Origin: Bacilli bacterium
Lineage (GTDB): Bacteria; Bacillota_I; Bacilli_A; RF39; UBA660
Direction: 5' to 3'
Assembly (NCBI GenBank): GCA_017625395.1
Contig: JAGALD010000018.1
Span: 1-53,725, forward strand
Length of the DNA: 53,725 nucleotides
Position 1 is the first letter of the stretch. Each line of letters starts with the position of its first letter. The translations under genes and the position numbers were made by a program. Positions 44,801 through 53,725 of this stretch are shown one piece after another. A model generated the notes under the pieces. That model was not told the origin of the DNA. It ran no database searches and worked only from the letters and a program-made list of their open reading frames with translations.

Positions 44801-47800
44801 TGATAATGATCCAGATTATTATTTACTTACTTCTATTGAAAATAAAGTTAGTAGAGATGAAGAAAATGAAAAACCTATATATGAAAAGGGAGATGTCTTT
44901 ACTAAAAGAACAATAAGAAAAAGTAAAGAAGTATCAAATGCTGATAATGCAGAAACAGCTTTGAGATATTCTTTAAATAATCGTGGTTGTGTAGATATTG
45001 AATATATGAAAACAATCTACAATAAAACTGATGAGGAAATAATTGAAGAATTAGATACACTAATATATCAAGATCCTTCAAAGATACATGACTTTAATAA
45101 TGGTTGGGTAATTGCAAGTGAATATTTAAGTGGTAATGTAAAACAAAAACTTAATTATGCTAAATCAGTTAATATAGAAAATAAGTATGATAAAAATATT
45201 GAAGCATTGGAAAAAGTACAACCTATACCACTTGAATATGATGAGATAAGTGTAAAGTTAGGTAGTACTTGGATACCAGAAGATGTATATCATCAGTTTT
45301 GTGTAGAACTTTTAGATATACCAAGATGGAATCAAAGTCATTTGAAAATTAAATATGCAAAAGAAATAAATAGTTGGTTATTTCAAGCAAGTGGCTTATA
45401 TGGATATGGTATTAAAAATACTAATACTTGGGGAACTGATAGAGCAGATGCTTTATCTATAATAAAAAACACTTTAAATCTTCAAAGCATAACTATATAT
45501 GATAAATTAGAAGATGAAAGAAGAATAGTTAATCCAGTAGAAACTGCAAATGCTAGAGAAAAACAAGAACTTATAAAACAGGAGTTTAAAGAGTGGATTT
45601 GGAAAGATGAAGAACGAAGAAATAGACTTGTAAAAATATATAATGAACAATTTAATTGCATGAGAGAAAGAGAATTTGATGGAAGTCATTTAACATTTGA
45701 TGGAATGAATCCAACTATAAATCTTCGTCCACATCAAAAAGATGCAGTTGCTCGTGTTTTATATGGTGGTAATACTTTACTTGCTCATGCAGTAGGTGCT
45801 GGAAAAACTTATGAATGTATTGCAAGTGCTATGGAATTAAAAAGATTAGGAATAGTTAGTAAACCAATGTTTGTAGTACCAAATCATTTATTAGGACAAT
45901 GGGCTAATGAAATTTTAAAATTATATCCCACTGCAAATATATTGGTAGCTACTCAAAAAGATTTTGAAAAAACTAGACGAAAAAAATTAATGGCAAAAAT
46001 TGCAACAGGAGAATGGGATGCGGTTTTGATTGCTCATTCTAGTTTTGGATTAGTACCTATGAGTAGAGAGTATGAAAAAAGACATATAGAAAATCAAATA
46101 GATGAAATAGTAGAGGCAATAGAAAGAATAAAAGCAGAATCTAATGAAGGTTTAAGTGTAAAAAAATTAGAACAAATAAAAACTAGTATGGATACAAAAT
46201 TAAAAACTTTATTAGATAGTCCAAAAGATGATGTAGTAACATTTGAAGAATTAGGAATAGATGAGTTAATAGTAGATGAAGCACATATGTTTAAAAATTT
46301 ACCCATGTTTTCAAAAATAAGAAATGTAGCAGGAATAAATAATTCAGAATCTAAAAAAGCAACTGACTTATTTATGAAAATAAGTTATATATTAGAAAAT
46401 AATGGTGGCAAAGGTGCAGTATTTGCAACTGGTACTCCTATATCAAATTCAATGGGAGAATTATTTGCTATGCAAAAGTACTTACAACTTGATAGATTAA
46501 GAGAAATGGGATTAGAACATTTTGATGAATGGGCATCAACTTTTGGAGAAGTAGTTAATAGTTTTGAAATTGCTCCTGATGGTAGTGGTTTTAGAACAAA
46601 AGCAAGATTTGCTCAATTCTTTAATATTCCTGAACTTATGACATTATTTAAAGAAGTTGCAGATATTAAAACTTCAAAAATGTTAGATTTACCAGTACCA
46701 AAGTTAAAAGGTGGAGATTATAAAACAATAGTTGCTCCAAAAAGTAATGAATTAGGAGAGTATGTAGATAAATTAGCAGAACGAAGTGAAATCATAAGAA
46801 ATGGTTGTGATCCTAGAGTTGATAATATGTTATTGGTTACTAATGATGGAAGAAAAGCAGCACTTGATTTAAGAATGATAGATCCAAATATGCCAGACTT
46901 ACCTAATTCAAAAATAAATATGGCAGTAGAAAACATTTATAAAGTATGGTTAGAAAATAAAGAGGACAAGTTAACACAACTTGTTTTTTGTGATTTATCT
47001 ACACCTAAAAATGATGGAACCTTTAATGTTTATGATGATATTAAGAATAAATTAATTCAAAGGGGAATACCTGAAGAAGAAATTGAATTTATTCATAATG
47101 CTAAAACTAATCCACAAAAATTAAAACTATTTGAAGATATGAGAAATGGTACTAAACGAATACTAATAGGTTCAACATCTAAAATGGGTGCAGGTATGAA
47201 TGTTCAAGATAAATTAATTGCTTTACATCATTTAGATTGTCCATGGAGACCAAGTGATATAGAGCAAAGAGAAGGAAGAATATTAAGACAAGGAAATCAA
47301 AACGAAGAAGTTGAAATATATAGATATGTAACTGAAGGAAGTTTTGATGCTTACTCTTATCAATTAATTCAAACTAAATCTACTTTTATAAATCAAATAA
47401 TGGCAAATAGCAATGGTAGTGGAAGAACTGCAGAAGATTTAGATAGAGATACACTTACTTATGCAGAAGTTAAAGCTCTTGCTAGTGGGAATCCGTTAAT
47501 ATTAGAAAAGTTTAAAGTAGAAAATGAATTGAAACAATTATATTTATCTAAAAGTAGATATGATAAATCTCGTATAGAATTAGAAAGTAAATATAATAGA
47601 GAATTACCTAGACAATTAAAATATCAAGAAAGTTATTTGAAAGGTTTACAAGAAGATATTACCAAAGTAGTTGATTTATCTGCAGATAACTTTAATATAG
47701 TAATTAGGGAACAATATTATAATTCAAGAAAAGACGCAAGTACTAAATTTTATCAATCTTTATCGTTGTTAAAAACAGGAGAAGAAACAAAAATAGGAGA

Positions 47801-48164
47801 AATAAGTGGTTTCGATATTATTGGTACTAGAGAAGAATTGAGATATACTCCTGTTGTTTGGATAAAAGGTTCAGGAAAATATAAAGTTGAAATAAATAAC
47901 ATTGATGAAATAGGTAATATTATTAAATTAGAAAATATGTTAAAAAGTTTCGAAAATAAAATAAACACTGTAACCGACCAAATTGCATATACAAAAAAAC
48001 AACTTGATGATACAAAAGAAGAACTTGATAAACCTTTCACTAGTGCAGATAGAATTAAAGAATTACAAAAAGAAAAAGCAAGAATTGATAGTGAATTGGA
48101 TTTGGATAAACAAGAATTAAATGTCGATATGGAAGAAGATAAAGGTCAAGAATTATCACAATAA
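41844..48164 (+). CDS. Giant DNA methylase-SF2 helicase fusion (2106 aa)
   Basis: Starts at a TTG with AGGAGGGG ahead. Residues about 10-95 resemble the N-terminal domain of antirestriction protein ArdC ([16 protein letters not shown]). A methylase domain has motif [14 protein letters not shown] (about 637) and GNVPFG (about 699, a variant of the NPPY/F motif). An SF2 helicase follows: Walker A HAVGAGKT (about 1315), DEAH (about 1477), [15 protein letters not shown], and [10 protein letters not shown] (about 1807). It ends in a coiled coil. Such proteins are standard in Tn1549-like ICEs. Likely role: protecting or remodelling the incoming ICE DNA. The altered catalytic motif IV leaves methylation uncertain. 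Confidence 0.88.
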   Translation: MNKKFEEDFIETRDESLNKTLDNKINWNKFLNYWSKILDSYSVDNILNLYSYNSYGKIFHTFDEWNNDEIDRRIKPKSKGIPILIDDKKVYVFDIKQTYGKEYNQWNYNHLIDLETLSYYQDKYQVLNDSEININDNFYNVFYEISKSQLNNDYLSLNNNEVEFIANTMTSLFLSKINFNIYNYDHSFEYTKELDEDDILKCMQVVNKETAIIYKDFMKNAIALERIHSNIKDTIIQQYKDNEFMPNSDREGYLQTIEKNTGYDYDLIDGIYNNLLSKYSYIKPKKLYMRFNTEKEVEQFVDDRVEVEEKEPKQYKNSDNEQLSLFESREETLANKICDIFNSFDTKYRNTFSVRKVELQRWEHISSKKRNLTILLTSPLADDMGENSFSYFNTDKTDEIKLNDGIINNYFLNKLNKDKDFDILFSPSIIHIYWHNFDSKEFDLNIPSTKLVDENDLDNQMLEEIDKEVSSITDNEIDYKVTTAEIIPTRSGIETNVIEEHSYNKNGIELEEKYPKINYHISDNRVDTTFGAKSRFDDNVKAIELLKQLELEDRNATKEEQDILSRYVGWGGISDAFDERKDNWEKERNQLKELLSEKEYKDASHSTLSSFYTPNIAIDGIYNALSKFGFEKGNILEPSCGIGNFFGRLPNEFEKSKLYGIELDSISGRIAKKLYPNAKIEINGYEESKINDNLFDVAIGNVPFGSNTIYDKRYKDKFLIHDYFFQKTLDKVRSGGIIAFITTDGTLDKKNTRVREYIAKRAEFLGAIRLPNNTFSGNANTKVTSDIIFLKKRDELKLDVSDENWIYTSEYDDGITINNYYIDNPEMMLGKMGLQSSQFGGFDNTLNPIDEDIKVLMNNAISKLPSEIYTQVAYEVNDNNSEYEILEVDDNVKNNAFVIVNKNNKDIIYQRQDSNLVPYEIQDGMVAKRIIGLCKVKNALRKVFDIQLQDGTDEELLVAQNELSKEYDEFIKRYGYINDSVNARAFDNDPDYYLLTSIENKVSRDEENEKPIYEKGDVFTKRTIRKSKEVSNADNAETALRYSLNNRGCVDIEYMKTIYNKTDEEIIEELDTLIYQDPSKIHDFNNGWVIASEYLSGNVKQKLNYAKSVNIENKYDKNIEALEKVQPIPLEYDEISVKLGSTWIPEDVYHQFCVELLDIPRWNQSHLKIKYAKEINSWLFQASGLYGYGIKNTNTWGTDRADALSIIKNTLNLQSITIYDKLEDERRIVNPVETANAREKQELIKQEFKEWIWKDEERRNRLVKIYNEQFNCMREREFDGSHLTFDGMNPTINLRPHQKDAVARVLYGGNTLLAHAVGAGKTYECIASAMELKRLGIVSKPMFVVPNHLLGQWANEILKLYPTANILVATQKDFEKTRRKKLMAKIATGEWDAVLIAHSSFGLVPMSREYEKRHIENQIDEIVEAIERIKAESNEGLSVKKLEQIKTSMDTKLKTLLDSPKDDVVTFEELGIDELIVDEAHMFKNLPMFSKIRNVAGINNSESKKATDLFMKISYILENNGGKGAVFATGTPISNSMGELFAMQKYLQLDRLREMGLEHFDEWASTFGEVVNSFEIAPDGSGFRTKARFAQFFNIPELMTLFKEVADIKTSKMLDLPVPKLKGGDYKTIVAPKSNELGEYVDKLAERSEIIRNGCDPRVDNMLLVTNDGRKAALDLRMIDPNMPDLPNSKINMAVENIYKVWLENKEDKLTQLVFCDLSTPKNDGTFNVYDDIKNKLIQRGIPEEEIEFIHNAKTNPQKLKLFEDMRNGTKRILIGSTSKMGAGMNVQDKLIALHHLDCPWRPSDIEQREGRILRQGNQNEEVEIYRYVTEGSFDAYSYQLIQTKSTFINQIMANSNGSGRTAEDLDRDTLTYAEVKALASGNPLILEKFKVENELKQLYLSKSRYDKSRIELESKYNRELPRQLKYQESYLKGLQEDITKVVDLSADNFNIVIREQYYNSRKDASTKFYQSLSLLKTGEETKIGEISGFDIIGTREELRYTPVVWIKGSGKYKVEINNIDEIGNIIKLENMLKSFENKINTVTDQIAYTKKQLDDTKEELDKPFTSADRIKELQKEKARIDSELDLDKQELNVDMEEDKGQELSQ

Positions 48165-48358
48165 AATAAATTTAATTTTTTTCATAAAACTACTTGCAAA
48201 AATTCCTTTTTTAAGTGATAAATGGAACGAAGGGAAAACGCTATTAAATATGTCTAATTTGAATAATATACACTTTAAAGACGGCTTTCAATCATATACT
48301 TGTATAAAAAAATTAAATTGTTCAAATGGGCTTAAAATAGCAAAGGAAGGAGTATGAT

Positions 48359-48583
48359 ATGAAAGAGTTGAACATCAATAAAGATTTTATGTTATGGTTT
48401 TTAGAAATTGTCGAAAACATAATAGTAGATAGCATTGAAGATAATCCGACAAAATTTCCTACATTCCTTGCTGTAAATGAATTGATAAACAAACTAAATT
48501 TAGAAGAAGGAGTTAACATTTCTAATGTAATAGGAGAATTAACAACTAATAAAATTTTTGAAGAAGTAAAAAATAATATATAA
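48359..48583 (+). CDS. Small acidic protein (74 aa)
   Basis: A helical, acidic protein (MKELNINKDFMLWFLEIVEN) with GGAAGGAG ahead of the ATG. Lies between the giant protein and a further unknown gene. A frame that runs through 48165-48357 has no ribosome site and was not called. No family recognised. Confidence 0.5.
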   Translation: MKELNINKDFMLWFLEIVENIIVDSIEDNPTKFPTFLAVNELINKLNLEEGVNISNVIGELTTNKIFEEVKNNI

Positions 48584-48599
48584 GAGGGAGAGATGAAAG

Positions 48600-49130
48600 A
48601 TGTATATTACAGATAGTACTGAAAATGTTAGAGAATTAATTGAAAAGTTAGAAGAAATTAAAGACATAAGTAAAATGAGATTCTTACTATATATATTTAA
48701 TTCTTTAAATAATAATTTGATTAACAATAAAAATGAAGTTAATCCTAACTTGGTGGAAGATCCTGATTTAGTTATATTTAATTTTCCATCAATTGGTTTT
48801 GCAGATAACTATATTACTATTTTCTTACAATATAATGTTATGGTATATAATGTATTCTGCAAACAAAACAAAATAGTAAGTGAACTAGACGCTTATGAAG
48901 ATGAAGGCAATGTATATGGAGTAGAATATGATGAGGAAGATAAAGAATTAATAACTTTATTTGAAAAATTATCTTTTAAAGAAAAATTAGATATATTTGG
49001 AGAGATAGTTATAAGGTATGATAATGAAACATACTTTAAGGAAAGAATAACAATGCTTACATTTGATTCTGATAGAAGTGGTTATGACATAGCAAAATTA
49101 ATAAAGGATTTTAAAAACAATAATAAATAA
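48600..49130 (+). CDS. Unknown acidic protein (176 aa)
   Basis: A soluble acidic protein with a central hydrophobic core (DLVIFNFPSIGFADNYITIF), mixed alpha/beta, ending DFKNNNK. GAGGGAGAG precedes the ATG with 16 bp to the previous stop, so it is likely part of the same unit as the gene at 48359. A terminator follows. Function unknown. Confidence 0.6.
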   Translation: MYITDSTENVRELIEKLEEIKDISKMRFLLYIFNSLNNNLINNKNEVNPNLVEDPDLVIFNFPSIGFADNYITIFLQYNVMVYNVFCKQNKIVSELDAYEDEGNVYGVEYDEEDKELITLFEKLSFKEKLDIFGEIVIRYDNETYFKERITMLTFDSDRSGYDIAKLIKDFKNNNK

Positions 49131-49146
49131 AAATAAAACAAGAAAG

Positions 49147-49176
49147 CTCAATGCAAAATGTGTTGAGTTTTTTTGT
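49147..49176 (+). terminator. Terminator after the 48600 gene
   Basis: CTCAA (49147-49151) with TTGAG near 49163, followed by seven Ts. Short stem; moderate confidence. Confidence 0.55.
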
Positions 49177-49223
49177 TGCATAAATTTATATAATTCTTAA
49201 TAAGTTTTAGAGGAGGCAGATAC

Positions 49224-49385
49224 ATGGAGATGAACAATAATTTAAACTTAAATTACAATATTAAATTAAATTACGATTCAAATGGTAAAGATTTATATCA
49301 AATTATAAAAGAACATTTTTTAATATATATAAAAGAATTAAAAAAAGATAAAGAAAATCAAAAAAATGTTAATCAGAAACAATAA
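49224..49385 (+). CDS. Small Asn/Lys-rich protein (53 aa)
   Basis: GAGGAGG (49210-49216) precedes ATG. The peptide starts MEMNNNLNLNYNIKLNYDSN, then a helix (LYQIIKEHFLIYIKELKK) and a basic tail. It sits directly before the recombinase promoter. Excisionase-like factors often occupy this spot, but it has no clear DNA-binding motif, so that role is only a possibility. Confidence 0.5.
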   Translation: MEMNNNLNLNYNIKLNYDSNGKDLYQIIKEHFLIYIKELKKDKENQKNVNQKQ

Positions 49386-49439
49386 AAGTGACACCAAAAT
49401 ATGTTATAATTAATATAGCATTAAGAGTTTCCGATTAAC
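49368..49439. promoter_or_regulatory. 13-bp inverted repeat spanning the recombinase promoter
   Basis: GTTAATCAGAAAC (49368-49380) and GTTTCCGATTAAC (49427-49439) are inverse copies with one mismatch and flank TATAAT (49405-49410). A third copy lies near the left end (4436). Likely operator. Confidence 0.6.
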
Positions 49440-49464
49440 ATATTTTATAGGAGGGAAATAAGTT

Positions 49465-51045
49465 ATGAGGAAATACAAATGTGGTGATTATTTAAGGTTA
49501 TCAAAAGAGGACTTATTAAAAAAAGACGAGAGTACTTCAATTGAAAGTCAAAGAATGATTATTGAATCATTTTGTAAATATCATAACCTAGAACTTGTAG
49601 AAGAATATGTTGATGACGGATACTCTGGTGGTAATTTTGAAAGACCTGGATTTAAGAGAATGATTGAAGATATAGAATCAGGAAAAATAGATTGTATATT
49701 AACAAAAGATTTTTCGAGATTAGGTCGTGAGTTATACCAAACAGGTTCATTTATTGAAGATTACTTCAATGAAAAAGGTGTAAGATATATTGCAATAAAT
49801 GATGGTTATGATTCTCTTGAAGGAGATAGTATGATTTCAATGAAATTAACCTATAACGACTATACATTAAGAGATACATCGAAAAAGGTTAAATCAGCAT
49901 TTACTGCTAGACAAAAAAAAGGAGAGTATATTGGCTCAATTCCAAAGTATGGTTACTTGAAAGATCCAACTGACCATCACAAATTAGTTATAGACCCAAT
50001 TGCGTCATTAGTTGTTAAAAGAATTTTTAAAATGGCGTATGCAGGGAATAGTTGTTATAAGATAGCTAATATTTTAACTCTTGAAAAAGTTCCAATTCCA
50101 ATAATATATAAGAAAGAAACTAGAGGGGCAGTAATTACTGAAAATGATGGTTATGGAATTTGGAGACCTCAAACAATAAGAAGTATCTTAACAAGTGAAA
50201 TGTACTTAGGTCATATGGTTCAAAATACTTTCAATAAGATTAGATACAATTCAAAAAGAGTTAGAGCAGTAAAAAAAGAAGATTACATTATAGTTGAAAA
50301 TACTCACGAACCAATAATTGATAAAGAAATTTTTGATAAAGTAAATAAAGTGTTGAAAGCAAATTCAAAGACGGTAGAAAAGAATAAAGACAGATATTTA
50401 TTTAGTGGATTATTAAAATGTAAAGAATGTGGTCATACGATTAGCATTTTAGAAAGAAAGAATAAAGGAGATAAATCTCATTATACTCAATGCAATCAGT
50501 ATAGTAAAAAAGGAAAGTATGGAATATGCAATATCCATAGATTAAACTATAATCTACTAGAAGATGACTTGGTATCGGTTATTACTGATATATGCAAATC
50601 GTTTATTAAAGAATATGATGGTAAATCACTAACCGAAGAAGCAAATGCAATTTTGAATGAAGAAACAATTGAATTACAAAAACAAATAGATGTCTTTATA
50701 AAAGAAATAGCAAAATATAATACTGCTATTGAACAATTATATATGGATAAAGTACAAGGGAAGATTCCTGAAAATATATTTGCTAATTTACTTGATAGAT
50801 ATAATAAAGACTTAAATAATGCAACCACTCAAAAAAATGAATTAGAAAAAGATAAGATTAAAATGTTATCTAAAATAGAAAGTTTAGATTATGATGCTTG
50901 TGCAGAAATAGTAAAGAAGTTTTTATCATCTAAACATCCTACTCGTGCAATGATAGTTGAATTAATAGATAGGATAGAAATTGATAATGATAAAAATGTA
51001 AATGTATTTTTTAGATTTCAAGAACTTTCTAGTTATGTAAGGTAA
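49465..51045 (+). CDS. Large serine recombinase (ICE integrase, 526 aa)
   Basis: Inserts and excises the ICE. The catalytic domain has Ser13 in YLRLSKED, then the SRLGR arginine motif ([10 protein letters not shown]), and the recombinase domain with [21 protein letters not shown] zinc ribbon (CKECGH, and [13 protein letters not shown]) and a coiled coil follow, the layout of TnpX/TndX-type enzymes. Length is normal. GGAGGG precedes the ATG. It ends 72 bp before the crossover point in attR, as expected for a serine integrase beside its own att site. Its crossover core is likely GG, by the symmetry of the junctions. Confidence 0.95.
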   Translation: MRKYKCGDYLRLSKEDLLKKDESTSIESQRMIIESFCKYHNLELVEEYVDDGYSGGNFERPGFKRMIEDIESGKIDCILTKDFSRLGRELYQTGSFIEDYFNEKGVRYIAINDGYDSLEGDSMISMKLTYNDYTLRDTSKKVKSAFTARQKKGEYIGSIPKYGYLKDPTDHHKLVIDPIASLVVKRIFKMAYAGNSCYKIANILTLEKVPIPIIYKKETRGAVITENDGYGIWRPQTIRSILTSEMYLGHMVQNTFNKIRYNSKRVRAVKKEDYIIVENTHEPIIDKEIFDKVNKVLKANSKTVEKNKDRYLFSGLLKCKECGHTISILERKNKGDKSHYTQCNQYSKKGKYGICNIHRLNYNLLEDDLVSVITDICKSFIKEYDGKSLTEEANAILNEETIELQKQIDVFIKEIAKYNTAIEQLYMDKVQGKIPENIFANLLDRYNKDLNNATTQKNELEKDKIKMLSKIESLDYDACAEIVKKFLSSKHPTRAMIVELIDRIEIDNDKNVNVFFRFQELSSYVR

Positions 51046-51092
51046 TTTTTTTTAAAAGTTATTCATCTCCCATGAAAAAGCAACCTCAAATA

Positions 51093-51140
51093 TTTTCTCC
51101 CATAAAACTTGTAACAGGTGTTACACTTCCTTTTCTTTCG
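51093..51140 (+). other. attR junction (ICE/chromosome)
   Basis: The ICE arm TTTTCTCCCA (51093-51102) and TGTAACA meets GG at 51117-51118, then TGTTACACTTCC of the host. TGTAACA-GG-TGTTACA is a perfect 7-bp inverted repeat around GG. Joined to the left arm it makes an attP with arms of 24 and 23 bp. Confidence 0.8.
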
Positions 51141-51215
51141 TATGGTGGAAGTAGTTTACTTATAAGTATGATAAGTATTGGGATTTTATTAAATATTTCG
51201 GATACTGCTAACTAA
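51117..51215 (+). pseudogene. ftsW: ftsW/SEDS gene, 3' remnant
   Basis: After GGT the frame reads [20 protein letters not shown] and ends with NISDTAN-stop. This is the conserved last helix of SEDS proteins and completes the gene cut at 4254. An ATG at 51072 within the ICE is in frame and would give a 47-residue fragment, but it has no ribosome site, so translation is unlikely. Confidence 0.9.
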
Positions 51216-51313
51216 TATTAATATAGTTATTAATTAAAGAATAGTTTTATAATTTTTTCTTTAATTATGATAGAAGTTTTTTTATATTATTTTTTAGATT
51301 TTCATTTTATGTA

Positions 51314-51350
51314 AAAGATTGTAAGTTTAATGGGTTACAATCTTTTTTAA
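51314..51350 (+). terminator. Original terminator of the ftsW-type gene
   Basis: AAAGATTGTAA (51314-51324), loop, TTACAATCTTT (51335-51345), T run. The stretch 51216-51313 before it holds no gene. Confidence 0.85.
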
Positions 51351-51412
51351 TTCTTTGCAATAGTTTATAAAAAGTAAAATTAGATTTATGTTATAATATA
51401 GAAGGTGGTATT

Positions 51413-52858
51413 ATGAAGAAAGTAATAATGAATAAATACACGTTATTATTATTGTTTGCAATTTTTTTTGTGTTATTGTTTTCATATTCAACACTTTATA
51501 ATATAGGTAGTGGTGATTCTTCGATTTTTTTAACAATTGGAAAGTTTTGGAGTGATGGGAAAATTCCGTATGTTGATTTATTTGATCATAAAGGACCTTT
51601 AATATTTTTTATAAGTATGCTAGGTTATAAGATATTTGGATGTGCGCAAGGCGTTCTTCCATTTCAATTTGTTTCAATGTTTTTTTCTTTTTATTTTTTA
51701 GAAAAAATTGCTTTTTTAGAATTAAAGAATAAGAAAAAAAGTGTTTTTCTAACCTTTTTAACTCTTTGTTTTCTTCCTATTTTATACGGTGAGGGAAACT
51801 TGACTGAGGAATATTGTTTACCATTTATTACTTGTTGTATGTATTTAAATTTGAAATTTTTGAATACATATATTAAATCTAAAAAAATTAATCACAAAAG
51901 AATATATTCATTTATCTATGGAATTTCTTTATCCGTTTGTTTTTTAACTCGACTAACAAATTGCATTAGTATTTTAATAGGAATGGGTATTATATATATA
52001 ATTTTTCTTAAAGAAAAAAAGATAAAAATGTTGTTAGATAGTGTATTTTTTACAATATTAGGTTTTCTTACTTTGTTTTTACCGTTTGCTATTTATTTTT
52101 TATCAAAAAATTGTTTTTTTGATTTTATTTATGGTACGTTATTATATAATTTAGATTATGTAAGTAATTTGTTTTCTTGGGTTCATAATGAATATGTTCT
52201 AATATATATAGGTATTTATATTGTTTGTTTTTTTCCTAGTTATATTATTTTTATAATTGGAATTTTAAAATTTAGAAAAGAAAAGAATTTTAAGTTTATA
52301 TTTTATATGTTGTTAGGAATATGTGAAAATATATTGTTTTTAACAGGTAAGCTTTATCCTCATTATTCTATGATTACATTACCTAATTTTATTATTGCAT
52401 TATGTGAAATGGAAAATTATTTTAGAAAAAATAAGAATATATTTTATGTTCCAATTGTATTGTTTTTTTATTGTTGTTGTTTTGCTTATGCTTTTGATTT
52501 TGATGTTAAATTAAAAAATGAAAATTATAAGATAGACGAATTTATATCGCATCTTGATAATAAAGATTCATTTATTGCAGTTAATCTTGATGATTATAAA
52601 TCGATTTATATTAATAATGATATAGTTCCTTTTTATAAATATTTTGTTTTGCAAGATTGGCAAGCGTCAAATTCTAATAAAATGAAATTGGAATTAGTAA
52701 ATGAGTTTGAAAAAGGGAATGTAAAATATATTTTAATTCAAAATGAGATGGCAAGTGTTATTTATGATTTATTATTAAAAAAATATGATTATAAAGATAG
52801 TATAAAGGTAGATGAAAATGTTATAAGTCTTTATGAATTAAAAAAGGAGTTTAATTAA
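51413..52858 (+). CDS. GT-C type membrane glycosyltransferase (481 aa)
   Basis: Multi-pass protein (about 10 helices). The first outer loop (GSGDSSIFLTIGKFWSDGKI, PYVDLFDHKGPLIFFISMLG) has the acidic residue and the DHKGPL segment seen in GT39/ArnT-like enzymes that use lipid-linked sugars. The C-terminal domain is external and soluble. AAGGTGG precedes the ATG. Host chromosomal gene; with its DHHW neighbour it fits surface polysaccharide or polymer modification. Sugar donor and acceptor are unknown. Confidence 0.72.
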   Translation: MKKVIMNKYTLLLLFAIFFVLLFSYSTLYNIGSGDSSIFLTIGKFWSDGKIPYVDLFDHKGPLIFFISMLGYKIFGCAQGVLPFQFVSMFFSFYFLEKIAFLELKNKKKSVFLTFLTLCFLPILYGEGNLTEEYCLPFITCCMYLNLKFLNTYIKSKKINHKRIYSFIYGISLSVCFLTRLTNCISILIGMGIIYIIFLKEKKIKMLLDSVFFTILGFLTLFLPFAIYFLSKNCFFDFIYGTLLYNLDYVSNLFSWVHNEYVLIYIGIYIVCFFPSYIIFIIGILKFRKEKNFKFIFYMLLGICENILFLTGKLYPHYSMITLPNFIIALCEMENYFRKNKNIFYVPIVLFFYCCCFAYAFDFDVKLKNENYKIDEFISHLDNKDSFIAVNLDDYKSIYINNDIVPFYKYFVLQDWQASNSNKMKLELVNEFEKGNVKYILIQNEMASVIYDLLLKKYDYKDSIKVDENVISLYELKKEFN

Positions 52859-52869
52859 ACTTCTTTTTT
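52841..52869 (+). terminator. Terminator overlapping the glycosyltransferase stop
   Basis: AAAAAGGAGTTT (52841-52852), AATT loop, AAACTTCTTTTTT (52857-52869). The stop codon (52856-52858) overlaps its descending arm. Confidence 0.8.
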
Positions 52870-52907
52870 GTGTTAGATAATATATAATTTTTATTTATTT
52901 TGTGTGA

Positions 52908-52913
52908 TATACT
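52908..52913 (+). promoter_or_regulatory. -10 box of the DHHW gene
   Basis: TATACT 16 bp before the start codon; the -35 is weak. Confidence 0.4.
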
Positions 52914-52928
52914 AAAGATGGTGATGGT

Positions 52929-53725
52929 ATGAAAAAACGTAATTTATTATTTTTATTTTCTGTTATGGTGATCTATGTAATTATTGGTTGTGGTTCTTGC
53001 TATAATATTTTTTCATATGGGTTAAATTATTTTTCAACGATAGAGAATAGACATTTTGCGCATTTTGAAGATGTTAAATTTAATAATTTTTTTAATGGTA
53101 ATTTGCAAACTAATTTGGAAAATTCTTTATCTGATCAGTTTTATCGTGCTGATGAATTGAGACTAAAATATTATGATAATCTTTTGTTTTTAGATTATAG
53201 AAATATTCCAAAATCTATTTGTAAAAACAAATATGTAAAGGTTGGTTCATTATTTGCTTCTTTTAATTGTGATGATTTATTTATGTATAGATATGATAAA
53301 AATTTTTATAATGATGTTATTTCGAAAATTGAAAATAATTTAATTATATATAATGAAATTAATAAATTAGTTGATTCATATTATTATTATATCCCTACTG
53401 GACAAGGTTATGATTTCGAAAATAATACTGATGAAGTTGATATAAAATATTATTTTGACCAGTATTTTGATAGTGATTATACATATTTTGAATTAGATAC
53501 TCGTAATTATTATGATTATCAAAAATATTTTTATAAAACTGATCATCATTGGAATCAGGATGGTTCTTATAAGGCCTATAGTGATATTATAACTACTATG
53601 ACAGGAGAGAAACCTAAAGAGATTTCTAAAAGATTAGATCTTACTGACGCTAACTTTTATGGTACTTTAGCAAGGCTAACTAAATATTTTGATATTAAAG
53701 AATCATTTTTTATTAACTATGTTGA
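52929..53725 (+). CDS. DHHW-motif SGNH/AlgX-like protein, 3' end missing
   Basis: A signal-anchor segment (LLFLFSVMVIYVIIGCGSCY) leads to an external domain. TDHHWNQDG, with Asp205-His206-His207-Trp208, is the signature of DHHW/AlgX-like SGNH-type proteins, which O-acetylate or deacetylate surface sugars. The frame is open to the window end (265 codons seen). The start ATG follows GGTGATGG. It is next to a GT-C glycosyltransferase, so it probably acts on the same surface polymer. No Ser of the SGNH block is visible in the part shown. Confidence 0.75.
   Translation, partial: MKKRNLLFLFSVMVIYVIIGCGSCYNIFSYGLNYFSTIENRHFAHFEDVKFNNFFNGNLQTNLENSLSDQFYRADELRLKYYDNLLFLDYRNIPKSICKNKYVKVGSLFASFNCDDLFMYRYDKNFYNDVISKIENNLIIYNEINKLVDSYYYYIPTGQGYDFENNTDEVDIKYYFDQYFDSDYTYFELDTRNYYDYQKYFYKTDHHWNQDGSYKAYSDIITTMTGEKPKEISKRLDLTDANFYGTLARLTKYFDIKESFFINYV

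Larger units (their letters stand above)
4255..51118 (+). mobile_element. Integrative and conjugative element of about 46.9 kb inserted in an ftsW-type gene
   Basis: Both ends are defined by the split SEDS gene: bases 5' of the GG at 4254-4255 and 3' of the GG at 51117-51118 read as one continuous SEDS coding sequence. The element carries a large serine recombinase next to its right end, a full Gram-positive mating apparatus (VirB4, VirB6-like, PrgI, VirD4, M23 hydrolase), relaxase with probable oriT, SSB, and cargo. Its content, including the very large methylase-helicase and YolD/Y-family polymerase, is like the Tn1549-type ICEs of gut Firmicutes; this kinship is by gene content, not by alignment. 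Almost all genes are on the plus strand. Confidence 0.92.

Noticed and set aside
48121..48357. 78-codon frame overlapping the end of the giant methylase-helicase
   Set aside because: It begins inside the large gene, has no ribosome site, and its later ATG (48250) is also poorly placed; nothing in the peptide looks like a family.
51072..51215. 47-residue ORF giving the ftsW end a new start from the ICE
   Set aside because: In frame, but no ribosome site or promoter close by; a lone last helix would have no known use. Kept only as a remnant.
1..53725. Mycoplasma-type code (TGA as Trp), given the extreme AT content
   Set aside because: TGA is used as a stop (for example at 13163, 14489 and 18288) and Trp in conserved motifs is TGG.

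Overview
The window is very AT-rich, with short intergenic gaps, AGGAGG-type ribosome binding sites, TGG for tryptophan and TGA used as a stop. This suggests a low-GC Gram-positive (Firmicutes/Bacillota-type) bacterium, probably a host-associated anaerobe, using the standard bacterial code. No rRNA, tRNA, IS element or CRISPR array was seen.

Layout. (1) 1-4254 is chromosome: the 3' part of a large von Willebrand A surface protein with a 14-copy nine-residue tail repeat, two small envelope-type genes, and the first 331 codons of an ftsW/SEDS gene. (2) About 4255-51118 is one integrative and conjugative element (ICE) of about 46.9 kb, inserted in that ftsW-type gene. The rest of ftsW (PFLSYGGSS region) resumes at 51117. 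The two junctions let attB and a strongly palindromic attP with a central GG be rebuilt, and a large serine recombinase sits next to attR. (3) 51119-53725 is chromosome again: the ftsW remnant and its terminator, a GT-C type membrane glycosyltransferase, and a 3'-truncated DHHW-motif protein.

Inside the ICE, left to right: a tandem methyltransferase-like protein; a replication-type helix-turn-helix protein; small XRE regulators with a clear operator; a type III restriction-modification pair (mod/res); a strong candidate small RNA at about 12219-12317; another XRE gene and an ArpU-like activator; a surface module (proline/glutamine-rich membrane protein, thioester/Cna-B adhesin, frameshifted sortase); a processing block (catalytically dead resolvase-like protein, SSB, two unknown proteins); a two-state attenuator at 19774-19871; the mating-pore genes (pilin-like, VirB6/TrbL-like, PrgI, VirB4, M23 hydrolase); a probable oriT with ribbon-helix-helix proteins and a MobP/MobL relaxase; DpnD/PcfM-like protein and the VirD4 coupling protein; cargo (possible HEPN-like protein, SipW peptidase with two SipW-type substrates, three membrane-anchored XRE regulators with an acyltransferase and a VanY-like carboxypeptidase); a Y-family polymerase with YolD; a 2106-residue methylase-helicase; and the serine recombinase.

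How it fits together: XRE repressors and the ArpU-like factor probably control entry into transfer. The attenuator gates the mating-pore operon. RHH proteins and the relaxase process oriT, SSB, the polymerase and the large methylase-helicase support DNA transfer and establishment, and the coupling protein feeds the pore. The restriction system stabilises the element, while the adhesin, SipW and cell-wall cargo alter the host surface. Least explained by known families are a shared C-terminal tail, acidic-(Leu/Met)-Glu-Arg-stop, on six ICE proteins; the attenuator; the small RNA; and the dead recombinase domain.
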